A DNA stretch of 64,000 nt from DATFCK01 sp045809745 (GTDB lineage Bacteria; Verrucomicrobiota; Verrucomicrobiia; Chthoniobacterales; UBA10450). The translations under genes were made by a program, and so were the position numbers. Numbering within the stretch: the first letter of the stretch is position 1; every line of letters starts with the position of its first letter. Where the stretch lies: assembly GCA_045809745.1 (NCBI GenBank), contig JBJMXE010000122.1:16045-80044 (forward strand), given 5' to 3'. Of the stretch, positions 17,764 through 25,313 are shown in pieces. The notes beneath the pieces are model-generated. The model was not told the DNA's origin. It made no database searches and saw only the letters and a list, made by a program, of their open reading frames with translations.

Positions 17764-17800
17764 AGGGCGTTCGCATTGGTTAGGATGCGCGCCCCGTTCT

Positions 17801-17884
17801 CTGTCATGTCGACCGTAGTGGAGACATCTCTCACTCCATCCTTCTCTAGGGCGTGAGATTTCTGGGCTGCGCTCGAAAATGACA
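17801..17884. repeat. Dispersed inverted repeat, family C
   Basis: It starts CTGTCATGTCGACCGTAGTG GAGACATCTCTC and ends GAGATTTCTGGGCTGCGCTC GAAAATGAC, so the two ends are imperfect inverted copies. Relatives are at 18778-18860, 39536-39571 and 56313-56346. Confidence 0.75.
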
Positions 17885-18248
17885 AAAAGAGCGCGCTGAA
17901 TCCGCCCTGGGGCCTGGCAGTCCATCACGAGAGTAGCCTAACCACCTAAATGGGGCCTAACCGATCGAGTCAAGACGACTAGTTGCCCCGCATTTGGAAG
18001 GGAAACGCCGACCCCGGCACGGCATCTTCGGGGAAGGGCTCATAATAAAACATAGGGTGCTAGAAATGGTCACATGCCTGGCCCAGTTTCGAGACCATTG
18101 TTAGGCAGACAGGACGAGCCTAACAAACTATGTCGAGAAAGTTTTGTCGTTGTAAGTAGCTTGTTCAGAATTGTTTACATAGAGCGATCCGATGCCGTTT
18201 CAGCGGCTTCCCCAACCTGGCACAGTTGGTGTTAATAGGGAGTCGAAA

Positions 18249-18443
18249 GTGAGCACCCCGAAAGACAATAAGAATGCGCCCGCCGGAGAGGGACACCATC
18301 AAAGGCCCAAGCGCAGGAAAGAAAAAATGATCCGTTTAGATGATCTGATCCCTAAAGGAAATGTCGTTGGCGGGCGTCAATTGTTGTTCGGGGCCACTGA
18401 CACCACTGAAACAATAACTAACCCAAAACAGCAGGAAAACTGA
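18249..18443 (+). CDS. Small peptide 1 with DL-x-P...GG motif
   Basis: A 64-aa peptide, not assigned to a named family. GTG at 18249 is chosen because AGGGAG lies six bases upstream (18237-18242); the frame also reads up to 18192 without a ribosome site. Residues 1-27 are polar and basic (His, Lys, Arg rich), residues 28-42 are IRLDDLIPKGNVVGG and the tail is RQLLFGATDTTETITNPKQQ. The middle aligns without gaps to residues 8-22 of the next peptide. There is no signal peptide or membrane helix. The GG could be a double-glycine leader boundary as in bacteriocin or RiPP precursors, or just a conserved structural turn. The stop is two bases before the next start. Confidence 0.7.
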   Translation: MSTPKDNKNAPAGEGHHQRPKRRKEKMIRLDDLIPKGNVVGGRQLLFGATDTTETITNPKQQEN

Positions 18444-18445
18444 AT

Positions 18446-18643
18446 ATGGCTACAACAAAGAAAAACATCAAAGTTCGCGATCTGAAACCCTCCAAGGATG
18501 CCAAAGGCGGCGGAGCCCATACGCTCGGTCATACCGCGGCCGGAGCGCATACGCTCGGTCATACCACGGCCGGTTCCCATACCCTGGGCTCGAGCAAGAA
18601 TGACCACAAGCATCAAGGTCACGGCACCGGCGGGAATCACTAA
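18446..18643 (+). CDS. Small His-rich repeat peptide 2 with DL-x-P...GG motif
   Basis: A 65-aa peptide starting at ATG 18446, with AGGA nine bases upstream. Residues 8-22 (IKVRDLKPSKDAKGG) match the motif of peptide 1. After the GG come two and a half copies of a 10-residue unit: AHTLGHTAAG, AHTLGHTTAG and SHTLG (residues 24-48). The tail is rich in His and Gly (SKNDHKHQGHGTGGNH). Eleven His in a short chain suggest metal binding, and the shared leader with a variable C-terminus resembles ribosomal peptide precursors. No maturation enzyme or dedicated exporter is adjacent. A strong terminator follows 23 bases downstream, so the two peptides form a closed operon. The function is unknown. Confidence 0.75.
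   Translation: MATTKKNIKVRDLKPSKDAKGGGAHTLGHTAAGAHTLGHTTAGSHTLGSSKNDHKHQGHGTGGNH
18515..18589 (+). repeat. 30-base in-frame tandem repeat
   Basis: Two full 30-base units (18515-18544 and 18545-18574) and a half unit (18575-18589) encode the AHTLGHT(A/T)AG repeats of the small His-rich peptide. The two full copies differ at only a few bases, so the repeat is recent or kept by selection. Confidence 0.9.
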
Positions 18644-18666
18644 CACAGACCGCAGCTAACAAAAGA

Positions 18667-18702
18667 GCCGCACTCTGGTTCTAATCCAGGTGCGGTCTTT
18701 TT
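18667..18702 (+). terminator. Rho-independent terminator of the peptide operon
   Basis: GCCGCAC (18667-18673) pairs with GTGCGGT (18690-18696) and CTGG (18675-18678) with CCAG (18686-18689), with one bulged T and a 7-base loop. The stem is followed at once by CTTTTT. Confidence 0.92.
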
Positions 18703-18777
18703 GTGTACCGATGAGCCTATTCAAGCGAGCCATGCCGGTAGGGTCCTGTGCCTGTTCAAGCGCGCAGGCTAATTTTT

Positions 18778-18860
18778 CTGTCATTTCGAGCGCACTCGAG
18801 AAATCTCCTCACTCAAGAGAGAGAGTTAGAGATGTCTCCACTACGGTCGACATGACAGAA
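18778..18860. repeat. Dispersed inverted repeat, family C
   Basis: It begins CTGTCATTTCGAGCGCACTC GAGAAATCTC and ends GAGATGTCTCCACTACGGTC GACATGACAG, so the two halves form an imperfect inverted repeat about 80 bases long. Confidence 0.8.
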
Positions 18861-18890
18861 AGAGAACCATCCGGTCGCCCGGGCAACGCC

Positions 18891-18926
18891 CTTCCTTGTA
18901 GCGGCGGTCTGTGACCGTCGCATTCT
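18891..18926 (+). repeat. Dispersed palindromic repeat, family A (forward member of a pair)
   Basis: CTTCCTTGTAGCGGCGGTCT then GTGACCGTCGCATTC. It faces the inverted copy at 19078-19107. Confidence 0.8.
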
Positions 18927-18984
18927 GTCTTCACCAAGTGATGTATTGCACTGCTCGTGTGCACCGTAAACGTACGAGCAGTTC

Positions 18985-19036
18985 TTGTAGGGGAAGCTGT
19001 TAGCTTCCCATGGGAACCTGGCAGGTTCCCCTACCG
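18985..19036 (+). repeat. Twin-hairpin repeat, family B
   Basis: Two adjacent hairpins: GGGAAGCT-GTT-AGCTTCCC and then GGGAACCT-GGC-AGGTTCCC, bounded by TGTAGG and CCTACC. Other copies are at 53904-53954, 55139-55190 and, degenerate, 58093-58129. Confidence 0.85.
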
Positions 19037-19077
19037 AAGAGTCTTTATGTTGCGCGGGAGCGCACCGGGCATTAATC

Positions 19078-19107
19078 CGACGGTCAGAGACCGCCGCTAC
19101 AAACAAG
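19078..19107 (-). repeat. Dispersed palindromic repeat, family A (reverse member of a pair)
   Basis: CCGACGGTCAGAGACCGCCG then CTACAAAC on the plus strand, the inverse of the copy at 18891-18926. The two bracket the twin hairpin at 18985-19036. Confidence 0.8.
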
Positions 19108-19109
19108 AG

Positions 19110-20084
19110 TTACGAACGCGCGGTGATGCGGGTGCGCAACACGCCGATCCGCTCGATCTCCAGCTCGATCACGTCACCGGGTTTCAACCAGCCGCCGGTA
19201 TGTTCAGGCGTCAGCTCGAAGATGCAACCAGCGCCAACGGTTCCGCTCCCGATCAGATCTCCCGCAAACAAGTCGGCATCGCGAGAAGCGTGAGCAATCA
19301 TCTTGGGAAACGAATGGAACAGACTGTTGCTGTGGCCGTGTGACAACTCGCGGCCGTTTAACCGGGCCCGCATGGAAAGATTAATCGTCTGGTTGTCGAT
19401 TTTGTCGGCGAACTCGTCACGGGTAACCAGCACCGGGCCGACGGCGGTGGCAAAGTCCTTTCCTTTTGCCGGGCCCAAACCGATAGCCATTTCCGCACGC
19501 TGGAGGTCGCGAGCGCTGAAATCGTTGATAATCGTGAAGCCGGCGACGCATTTCCAAGCCTGTTCGGGCGACACATTCCGAACCCGGGCGCCGATAACGA
19601 GTCCCAGTTGCAGACCGTAATCGAGTTCATTCGAACCGGCCGGGGTGGTAATGGATGTCTGATCTCCTACTAACGAATTCGGGTTAGAAAAGTAGAACGC
19701 CGGAATTTCAAACCATGCCTGAACCATATCGAGGCCATGGCGCGAGCGCACCGTTCTGACGTGCTGCTCAAACCCGTAAAAATTTCGAAACGCCGGTGGA
19801 CGCAATATGGGCGGCATGAATCGCTTCGCAGCAAAGCTCCGGCCTCCGCGGCTTTGAAACAGCCGTCCATGTTCCGGCCAGTCACTGATCTTCCGGGTGA
19901 ATTCTGAAAACCGCGGCATGAGCATCGGCAGAAAAGAACTCAAAGGTGCAGCCGGGGTAGGCGGCAGGTCGTTAACGCCGAAGAATGAGAGGAATGCATG
20001 CAGACCCACCCACTGCCGGGAGTCGACCGCAACCGCGGCGACCGGAGCAGTGCCATTCTCCGGCAAAACACTGGCCAGCCGCAT
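19110..20084 (-). CDS. Fumarylacetoacetate hydrolase family protein
   Basis: This 324-aa cytosolic enzyme belongs to the FAH/2-keto-hydratase superfamily, which cleaves or decarboxylates beta-diketo acids of aromatic degradation. Visible motifs are FYGFEQHV, the metal-binding SNELDYGLQLGLVIG, GFTIINDFSARDLQ, GPAKGKDFATAVGPVLV, GDLIGSGTVGAGC and the final LKPGDVIELEIERIG. Length and the FYGFEQH start suit FAH-like fumarylacetoacetases or closely related hydrolases, but the substrate cannot be fixed. It is the third gene of a minus-strand run after glutamate dehydrogenase and an aldose epimerase-like gene, 2 bases after the latter's stop. A link to amino-acid catabolism is plausible; an aromatic amino acid hydroxylase lies far away at 58.2 kb. 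Confidence 0.9.
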   Translation of the reverse strand: MRLASVLPENGTAPVAAVAVDSRQWVGLHAFLSFFGVNDLPPTPAAPLSSFLPMLMPRFSEFTRKISDWPEHGRLFQSRGGRSFAAKRFMPPILRPPAFRNFYGFEQHVRTVRSRHGLDMVQAWFEIPAFYFSNPNSLVGDQTSITTPAGSNELDYGLQLGLVIGARVRNVSPEQAWKCVAGFTIINDFSARDLQRAEMAIGLGPAKGKDFATAVGPVLVTRDEFADKIDNQTINLSMRARLNGRELSHGHSNSLFHSFPKMIAHASRDADLFAGDLIGSGTVGAGCIFELTPEHTGGWLKPGDVIELEIERIGVLRTRITARS

Positions 20085-20086
20085 TG

Positions 20087-21022
20087 CTAGGGGAGAGTCG
20101 CCACTTCTGGTTTCATGGCGAAGTGCGCCTGCAATTCGCCACCCGCGGGTATGACCTGGATACCCTCCTTGTGTTCGAACGGTCGCTGGTCATGCCCATC
20201 AGTTAGGCCCCAGCATGGTTCCACGCACAGGAACCGTCCGCCATCAGACCAGAGAGTCAGATAAGGCACACCGGTCAGGTCCAGCTCCACTTTTCTGCCG
20301 CTCGGCGCGTCGGTATACGTAAATTTACGCTCGGGCACATCGACGAGTTCGACGATGTAAGACCCGGGCAACTGCTCCCGCGCAAACGGCATCGGACCGC
20401 CACCGAAGTCAATCTCCTGAGTTTCACCGGAGAGATAATTGTTCGGCGCAAGGTGCCGGCGGTATTTGCCGGCAGGCATGTCGAATTCAAAACTTTCGAA
20501 CGAGCTTGCCGCGAAGCCCGGATGCAATCCGAACCCGACGTGAGCGGTCAGTTCGGGTTCGTGATTGGTAAACTGAAACGTAACGGTTAGCCGGTCGCGC
20601 ACTATACGGTAGGTCAACCGAAGGCTGACCTTCAGCGGATAATCCTCCGGCCCGTAATCATCCGGAGAGACCTGGTAAGTGAGCGCACCTTCCTCTCCGT
20701 GCACTGGATGCCAGACAACTGTTCGCAGAAAACCGTGCGTGCCGCCGCGGATCTCGTGGCTACGGTAAACCGACTTTCCGTCCTTCAATCGATGCAAATA
20801 ATAACCCATCACCGTGGCATGATTCCCCCAGCCTCTTGCGGGCGGTGTCAGATCATTGTCGCGGTACAAAAAGCCGACCCACTCGCCGCGATGGTTCTTT
20901 CGGGCGAGACTAACGAGTTCTGCACCAAGCCGTGAGATTTCGATCCGAACTCCGTTGAGCTCGTCGGTCAGAATATCGAGCAGCCGATCGCCGCGTTTAT
21001 CTTCGCGATGCGAAAAACTCAT
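20087..21022 (-). CDS. Aldose 1-epimerase / galactose mutarotase-like protein
   Basis: This 311-aa cytosolic protein has the galactose mutarotase-like beta-sandwich pattern: an early RLGAELVSLARKNHRGEWVG, RGGTHGFLRTVVWHP with the conserved His, FTNHEPELTAHVGFGLHPGF with the second His, and late LTLWSDGGRFLCVEPCWGLTDG with the conserved Glu. These match the residues that interconvert sugar anomers. The spacing to the gdh stop is 6 bases and to the FAH-family gene 2 bases, so the three are surely co-transcribed. The natural substrate may be a hexose phosphate or another aldose. Confidence 0.88.
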   Translation of the reverse strand: MSFSHREDKRGDRLLDILTDELNGVRIEISRLGAELVSLARKNHRGEWVGFLYRDNDLTPPARGWGNHATVMGYYLHRLKDGKSVYRSHEIRGGTHGFLRTVVWHPVHGEEGALTYQVSPDDYGPEDYPLKVSLRLTYRIVRDRLTVTFQFTNHEPELTAHVGFGLHPGFAASSFESFEFDMPAGKYRRHLAPNNYLSGETQEIDFGGGPMPFAREQLPGSYIVELVDVPERKFTYTDAPSGRKVELDLTGVPYLTLWSDGGRFLCVEPCWGLTDGHDQRPFEHKEGIQVIPAGGELQAHFAMKPEVATLP

Positions 21023-21028
21023 TGCCGC

Positions 21029-22291
21029 TCATGGGAACAGGCCGCGGCTGGTCTTGGCCTTCAGCACACGCTCAACTCCGATCGCCATGGCGGCAGTACG
21101 ATGGGAAATCTTGTGCTCTTTCGCTCGCCGAATCACCTGGGTAAACGAATGCTCCAGAATACGAAACAGTTTGTCAGTCACTTCCATTTCGCTCCAAAGA
21201 AAACTCTGCAATCCCTGAACCCACTCGAAGTAAGAGACGATAACACCACCGGCATTGCACAGAATGTCCGGAATCAAAAACACCTCATCCCAGCGCTGCT
21301 CCAGAATCAAATCGGCCTCCGGTGTGGTCGGGCCATTCGCGCCTTCGGCGAGAATCCGGCACTTCAGCTGCCCGGCATTCTTGTCGGTAATCACACGATC
21401 GACCGCGGCCGGCACCAGCACGTCGCACGGCATCAGAAGAAGGTCGTTAGGGTCGATGTGTTCGCCCTCATCGAACGACCGAAGATTACCCTTCTTCCGC
21501 ACGTGCATTTCAGCGGCTTTGATGTCGATACCCTTCGGATTGTAAATCGCCGCAAATGCGTCGCTGATACCGACGACTTTGACGCCCGTTTTCAGACCGA
21601 GCGACAGGGCAGCCACCGAACCGACGTTTCCGAATCCCTGAACGATTGCGGTGCACTTCTCCGGATCGAGCTTGAGCATGTCCATGGCACGCTCAATTAG
21701 ATAAACAACACCACGCCCGGTTGCTTCGCGGCGGCCTTCGGTTCCGCCAATCGACACCGGTTTGCCGGTGACAATCTCATTCACGGCATACCCCTGGTAA
21801 ACCGAGTAGGTATCCATGAACCAGGCCATGATCTGCTCATTGGTGCCCATGTCCGGGCCCATGATATCGGTGTGCGGCCCGACAAACGAAATCATCTCCT
21901 GCATGTATCGGCGGGAGAGCGCCTCGAGTTCTTTAATAGAAAGCTTCGTTGGATCGCAGGCGATGCCGCCTTTTGCGCCACCATAAGGGAGGTTAGCCAG
22001 AGCGCATTTCCAGCTCATCCACATCGCGAGGGCTGCGGTTTCACCCATCGATAGGTTCGGCGCGAAACGGGTGCCGCCCTTGGTCGGGCCTAACGTAAGG
22101 TGATGCTGGACCCGGTAACCTTGGAAAGTTCGGGTGCTGCCATCATCCATGTGGACCGGCAGCGTCACGGCAATCGACCGCTTGGGGTACATCAGCCGGT
22201 CGCGATCGTTCCGGTCAATATTGAGATAATCAGCGATGACCTGGAACTGGTTGCAGGCCATTCGAAATACGTCGTCGTCGTAAATGTGCAT
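21029..22291 (-). CDS. Glutamate dehydrogenase (Glu/Leu/Phe/Val dehydrogenase family)
   Basis: A 420-aa cytosolic NAD(P)-dependent enzyme that interconverts glutamate with 2-oxoglutarate and ammonium. Substrate-binding and catalytic regions are GPTKGGTRFAPNL, LANLPYGGAKGGIACDP (catalytic Lys) and GPDMGTNEQIMAWFMDTYS. The Rossmann domain shows AIVQGFGNVGSVAA and later CRILAEGANGPTTPEAD. The short N-terminus and NLPYGGAKGG pattern point to the hexameric bacterial/archaeal Glu dehydrogenases rather than Leu or Phe dehydrogenases. The ATG at 22291 is preferred over a TTG at 22300. It heads a three-gene operon with the epimerase and the FAH hydrolase. Confidence 0.93.
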   Translation of the reverse strand: MHIYDDDVFRMACNQFQVIADYLNIDRNDRDRLMYPKRSIAVTLPVHMDDGSTRTFQGYRVQHHLTLGPTKGGTRFAPNLSMGETAALAMWMSWKCALANLPYGGAKGGIACDPTKLSIKELEALSRRYMQEMISFVGPHTDIMGPDMGTNEQIMAWFMDTYSVYQGYAVNEIVTGKPVSIGGTEGRREATGRGVVYLIERAMDMLKLDPEKCTAIVQGFGNVGSVAALSLGLKTGVKVVGISDAFAAIYNPKGIDIKAAEMHVRKKGNLRSFDEGEHIDPNDLLLMPCDVLVPAAVDRVITDKNAGQLKCRILAEGANGPTTPEADLILEQRWDEVFLIPDILCNAGGVIVSYFEWVQGLQSFLWSEMEVTDKLFRILEHSFTQVIRRAKEHKISHRTAAMAIGVERVLKAKTSRGLFP

Positions 22292-22451
22292 GAGGACCAA
22301 CAGGAACTTAGAACGTCCCTGTGAAAAACGCCGATGACCTATTTGCCCACGATTTCACCTTCGTCAATCAAATTTGCGGCCGCCCGCAGTGGCCGCGATT
22401 TGCTCCACACGATGCTTTAACGTGCTCGGGCCGAACGTTACAGTGGAGCCG

Positions 22452-23570
22452 ATGAAAATTGAAACTCTGGCGGTCCACGCTGGCCATACGATCGATCCCG
22501 CGACTGGAGCAGTCGCCACGCCAATTTACCTGTCGACCACGTTCGAGCGGGATGTTGATGGCGCCTATTCCCGAGGTCACATGTACACCCGGAACAGCAA
22601 TCCGAACCGCCAGATGCTGGAACGTGGCATCGCTGCGATCGAAGGTGGAGCGGCCGCGGCAGCTTTCGGCAGTGGAATGGCAGCCGCGAGTGCCGTTTTC
22701 CAGACGCTCAGCCCGCATGACCACGTGTTGGCGCACGTTGACGCTTACTACGGAGTGACGCGCGTTCTTCGGGACATCTTCGAACGGTGGCAGCTGGAGG
22801 TGGACTCCATCGACATGACGGATGTTTCTGCCGTTAAGAAGGCGCTGCGGCCTAACACGAAAGTGATTTGGACAGAGACACCTTCCAACCCGTTGCTAAA
22901 AATAGTCGATTTGGCGGCGATTGCGGACATCGCGTCAAACGCCGGAGCAATTAGCGTTTGTGACAATACGTGGGGTCCGATTATCCAGCGGCCTCTCGAT
23001 CTGGGCATCAACATCGTGCTGCATTCGACTACCAAGTATTTTGGCGGTCATTGCGATGTCCTGGGCGGCATCCTTGTCGCTCAAAAGGAAAATGAGTTCT
23101 TTGAGCGGGTTCGATCGATTCAATACGGCGCCGGCGCTGTCCCCTCGCCTTTCGATTGCTGGCTAGTTTTGCGCGGGGTACACACCGTTCCGTGGCGCAT
23201 GCGGGCGCACTGCGAAAATGCGATGAAGATTGCGGAACACCTTTCGAATCACCCGGCGGTGGAACGAGTGCACTATCCCGGATTGCCGATCCATCCCGGA
23301 CACGACATCGCCCGCAAACAAATGTCGATGTTTGGTGGTATGATGTCGATCGAAGTAAAGGGTGGGCGCGTCGCGGCCATGCGAGTCGCCGCGAATACGA
23401 AAATTTTCATTCGCGCGACCAGTCTCGGTGGAGTCGAAAGTTTGATCGAGCACCGCGCATCCGTTGAAGGTCCTGGTACGACGTCACCAGAAAACCTGCT
23501 TCGGCTCTCGATCGGACTCGAAAACGCGGATGATCTGATCGAAGACCTCGAGCAAGCGATCATGGCCTAA
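22452..23570 (+). CDS. Cystathionine gamma-synthase/lyase family PLP enzyme
   Basis: This 372-aa cytosolic PLP enzyme belongs to the Cys/Met metabolism family. It has the N-terminal ETLAVHAGHTIDPATGAVAT with PIYLSTTF, MYTRNSNPNRQMLE, FGSGMAAASAVF and the Schiff-base Lys in LHSTTKYFGGHCDVLGG, and ends ENLLRLSIGLENADDLIEDL. Such enzymes make or break cystathionine in methionine/cysteine metabolism. CGS, CGL and methionine gamma-lyase cannot be separated reliably by eye. The ATG at 22452 has GGAG (about 22445) upstream; an extension to 22374 adds 26 unrelated residues. It is divergent from the gdh operon. Confidence 0.92.
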   Translation: MKIETLAVHAGHTIDPATGAVATPIYLSTTFERDVDGAYSRGHMYTRNSNPNRQMLERGIAAIEGGAAAAAFGSGMAAASAVFQTLSPHDHVLAHVDAYYGVTRVLRDIFERWQLEVDSIDMTDVSAVKKALRPNTKVIWTETPSNPLLKIVDLAAIADIASNAGAISVCDNTWGPIIQRPLDLGINIVLHSTTKYFGGHCDVLGGILVAQKENEFFERVRSIQYGAGAVPSPFDCWLVLRGVHTVPWRMRAHCENAMKIAEHLSNHPAVERVHYPGLPIHPGHDIARKQMSMFGGMMSIEVKGGRVAAMRVAANTKIFIRATSLGGVESLIEHRASVEGPGTTSPENLLRLSIGLENADDLIEDLEQAIMA

Positions 23571-23619
23571 TGGGGACCAGCGCAGACGAAAACTGGCTCG
23601 GCTGAAAGCCGATGCCACA

Positions 23620-25212
23620 TCACCGGCGCCTAACGAAGCGCCTCTTTGCCAGGTCGACGACCTCGTGCAGCTCCTCGACCCGCAGAAGAAATGCCACGGC
23701 GAAGAAAGCAACCCCTGCGGCCGTGATGACCCCGCCCAAATTCAACGCTTTATGCCAAAGCGGCAGACTGGGGCTGATGAAGGCAAGGCCGAACCAGGAA
23801 ATTAGCCCGAGGACCGCGCCCGCTACCGCCAGTTTCGCTAGGAGGACAATCATCCGGCCGGTCTCCAGCCGGCCCGAGTAGCGCCACATCATTATATAAA
23901 GGAGAAGAAAATTCGTGAGCGCCACGATGCTGGTCGAAAGCGCCAGCCCACGGTGATCGAATTTGAGCCTCACCAGGAAAAACCAGTTCAAAGCCAGATT
24001 GGTGATGATTGACAGCATGCTCACCATCATGGGCAGGTAGCGGCGGTCCAGCGCGTAGAACGCCGGGGCCAATACTTTCACTGCCGCATACGCGGCCAGG
24101 CCTATCGCGTAGAATTGCAGCGCCGCGGCCGTCTGATCGGTTGAGAACGAGGTGAACCGGCCGTGCTGATAGATGACGGCAATGATTGGCCGCGCCAGAA
24201 TCATCAGCCCAATCGCAGCTGGTATCGTGAGCAGCATTACCAGCCGGAGCGCATGCGACAAAGCCGACCTGAATCCAGCGGCGTCGCCCATAGCCGCGCT
24301 TCGCGAGACCAGCGGCAGGGTCACCGTTCCGACGGCAACACCGAAAATTCCGAGCGGCAATTGCATCAGGCGGAATGCGATGTTCAGCCAGCTCACCGGA
24401 CCGTCGCCTAACCGGGCGGCGAAGACGCTGTTTACCAAAACGTTCACCTGGACCGCACTCGCTGCGATTACCGCTGGTCCCATCAAAGTGAGGACCGTCC
24501 GCACACCGGCATCTCGCCAGCTGAAATCCGGATGATACCGGTAGCCAACTCGCCGCAACGCCGGGAATTGAGCCGCCAATTGCCAGGCTCCGCCAATCAG
24601 TGTGCCGATTGACAGGCCGATTAGAGAGCGGGCGCCGAAGTGCGGATCGATCCACCAACCAAGCGTGACGCCGCCAATGATGGAGCCGAGATTGAAATAG
24701 GTGGACGCCATGGCCGGGGCGCCAAACACGTGCTTCGCGTTCAGCACTCCCATAACCAGCGCGGCCAAAGATACCAGCAGGATAAACGGCCACATGATCT
24801 GCGTTAGCAGAACCGTTAGGGCGGTTTTGTCAGGAGACCAGCTCCACCAGGTCATTAGTCCGATCAGCTGAGGCGCGAACGCGATTCCGAGAAGCGTTAC
24901 CGCACTTATGAAAACCGCGGTCAGGGTTGCCACCTTGTTAGCCAGTCGCCAGGCCGACTCGTCTCCTTCGGTGGCGATTTTCTTGGAGAAAGTCGTTATG
25001 AACGCTGTGGACAACGCGCCTTCAGCAAACAAATCACGCAACAGGTTCGGCACCCGAAAGGCCATCAGGAACGCGTCAAGATTTCGGCCGGCGCCGAAAA
25101 GACCCGCAAAGACCTGTTCCCGGATCAGACCCAACAGCCGCGAACACATCACCGCGATCGCGACAATACCCGTCGCTCGTGTGCTTACCCGCTGCTCCTT
25201 GGACTCGGCCAT
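23620..25212 (-). CDS. murJ: Lipid II flippase MurJ
   Basis: MurJ flips lipid II across the cytoplasmic membrane for peptidoglycan synthesis. The 530-aa protein is polytopic, with about 14 hydrophobic segments. It begins TRATGIVAIAVMCSRLLGLI and REQVFAGLFGAG, continues RVPNLLRDLFAEGALSTAFI and has the later AARLGDGPVSWLNIAFRLMQ and LPLGIFGVAVGTVTLPLVSR. These are the MurJ/MVF signatures, and the basic and acidic cavity residues are in place. It overlaps no neighbour. About 100 bases separate its start from the convergent DUF2339 gene end. Confidence 0.96.
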   Translation of the reverse strand: MAESKEQRVSTRATGIVAIAVMCSRLLGLIREQVFAGLFGAGRNLDAFLMAFRVPNLLRDLFAEGALSTAFITTFSKKIATEGDESAWRLANKVATLTAVFISAVTLLGIAFAPQLIGLMTWWSWSPDKTALTVLLTQIMWPFILLVSLAALVMGVLNAKHVFGAPAMASTYFNLGSIIGGVTLGWWIDPHFGARSLIGLSIGTLIGGAWQLAAQFPALRRVGYRYHPDFSWRDAGVRTVLTLMGPAVIAASAVQVNVLVNSVFAARLGDGPVSWLNIAFRLMQLPLGIFGVAVGTVTLPLVSRSAAMGDAAGFRSALSHALRLVMLLTIPAAIGLMILARPIIAVIYQHGRFTSFSTDQTAAALQFYAIGLAAYAAVKVLAPAFYALDRRYLPMMVSMLSIITNLALNWFFLVRLKFDHRGLALSTSIVALTNFLLLYIMMWRYSGRLETGRMIVLLAKLAVAGAVLGLISWFGLAFISPSLPLWHKALNLGGVITAAGVAFFAVAFLLRVEELHEVVDLAKRRFVRRR

Positions 25213-25313
25213 TGGCGAAGAAGCAACAGTGGGAGACGGGTCGGGGAAAGGAGAAAATGCAGAATGTTCACGAGCACGGACGCGCCAGTGTCGATTTGCG
25301 CGCGCTTTCTGCG

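Larger units (their letters stand above)
17645..18248. other. Long intergenic region upstream of the peptide operon
   Basis: No coding region is supported. The first half holds a family A element (17734-17763) and a family C element (17801-17884). The second half, from about 18030, is clearly more AT-rich than the surroundings and runs into the ribosome binding site of the first small peptide gene. It most likely carries the promoter, but no -35/-10 pair with standard spacing convinces me. Confidence 0.6.
18703..19109. other. Intergenic repeat cluster, no gene
   Basis: The stretch is almost wholly repeat material: a family C element (18778-18860), a forward family A element (18891-18926), a family B twin hairpin (18985-19036) and an inverted family A element (19078-19107). 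Open frames crossing it are repeat-derived and not credible genes. Confidence 0.75.

Noticed and set aside
17584..17928. Minus-strand open frame in the gap after prfB
   Set aside because: Overlaps the prfB 3' end and family A and C repeats; the predicted protein is repeat-derived.
17734..19107. Clustered short palindromic repeats that at first suggest a CRISPR array
   Set aside because: The units are unevenly spaced, differ in family and orientation, and lack regular spacers or any cas gene.
22300..22451. Promoter elements between the divergent gdh operon and the PLP enzyme
   Set aside because: No -35/-10 pair with standard spacing stands out; promoter consensus for this lineage is not known to me.
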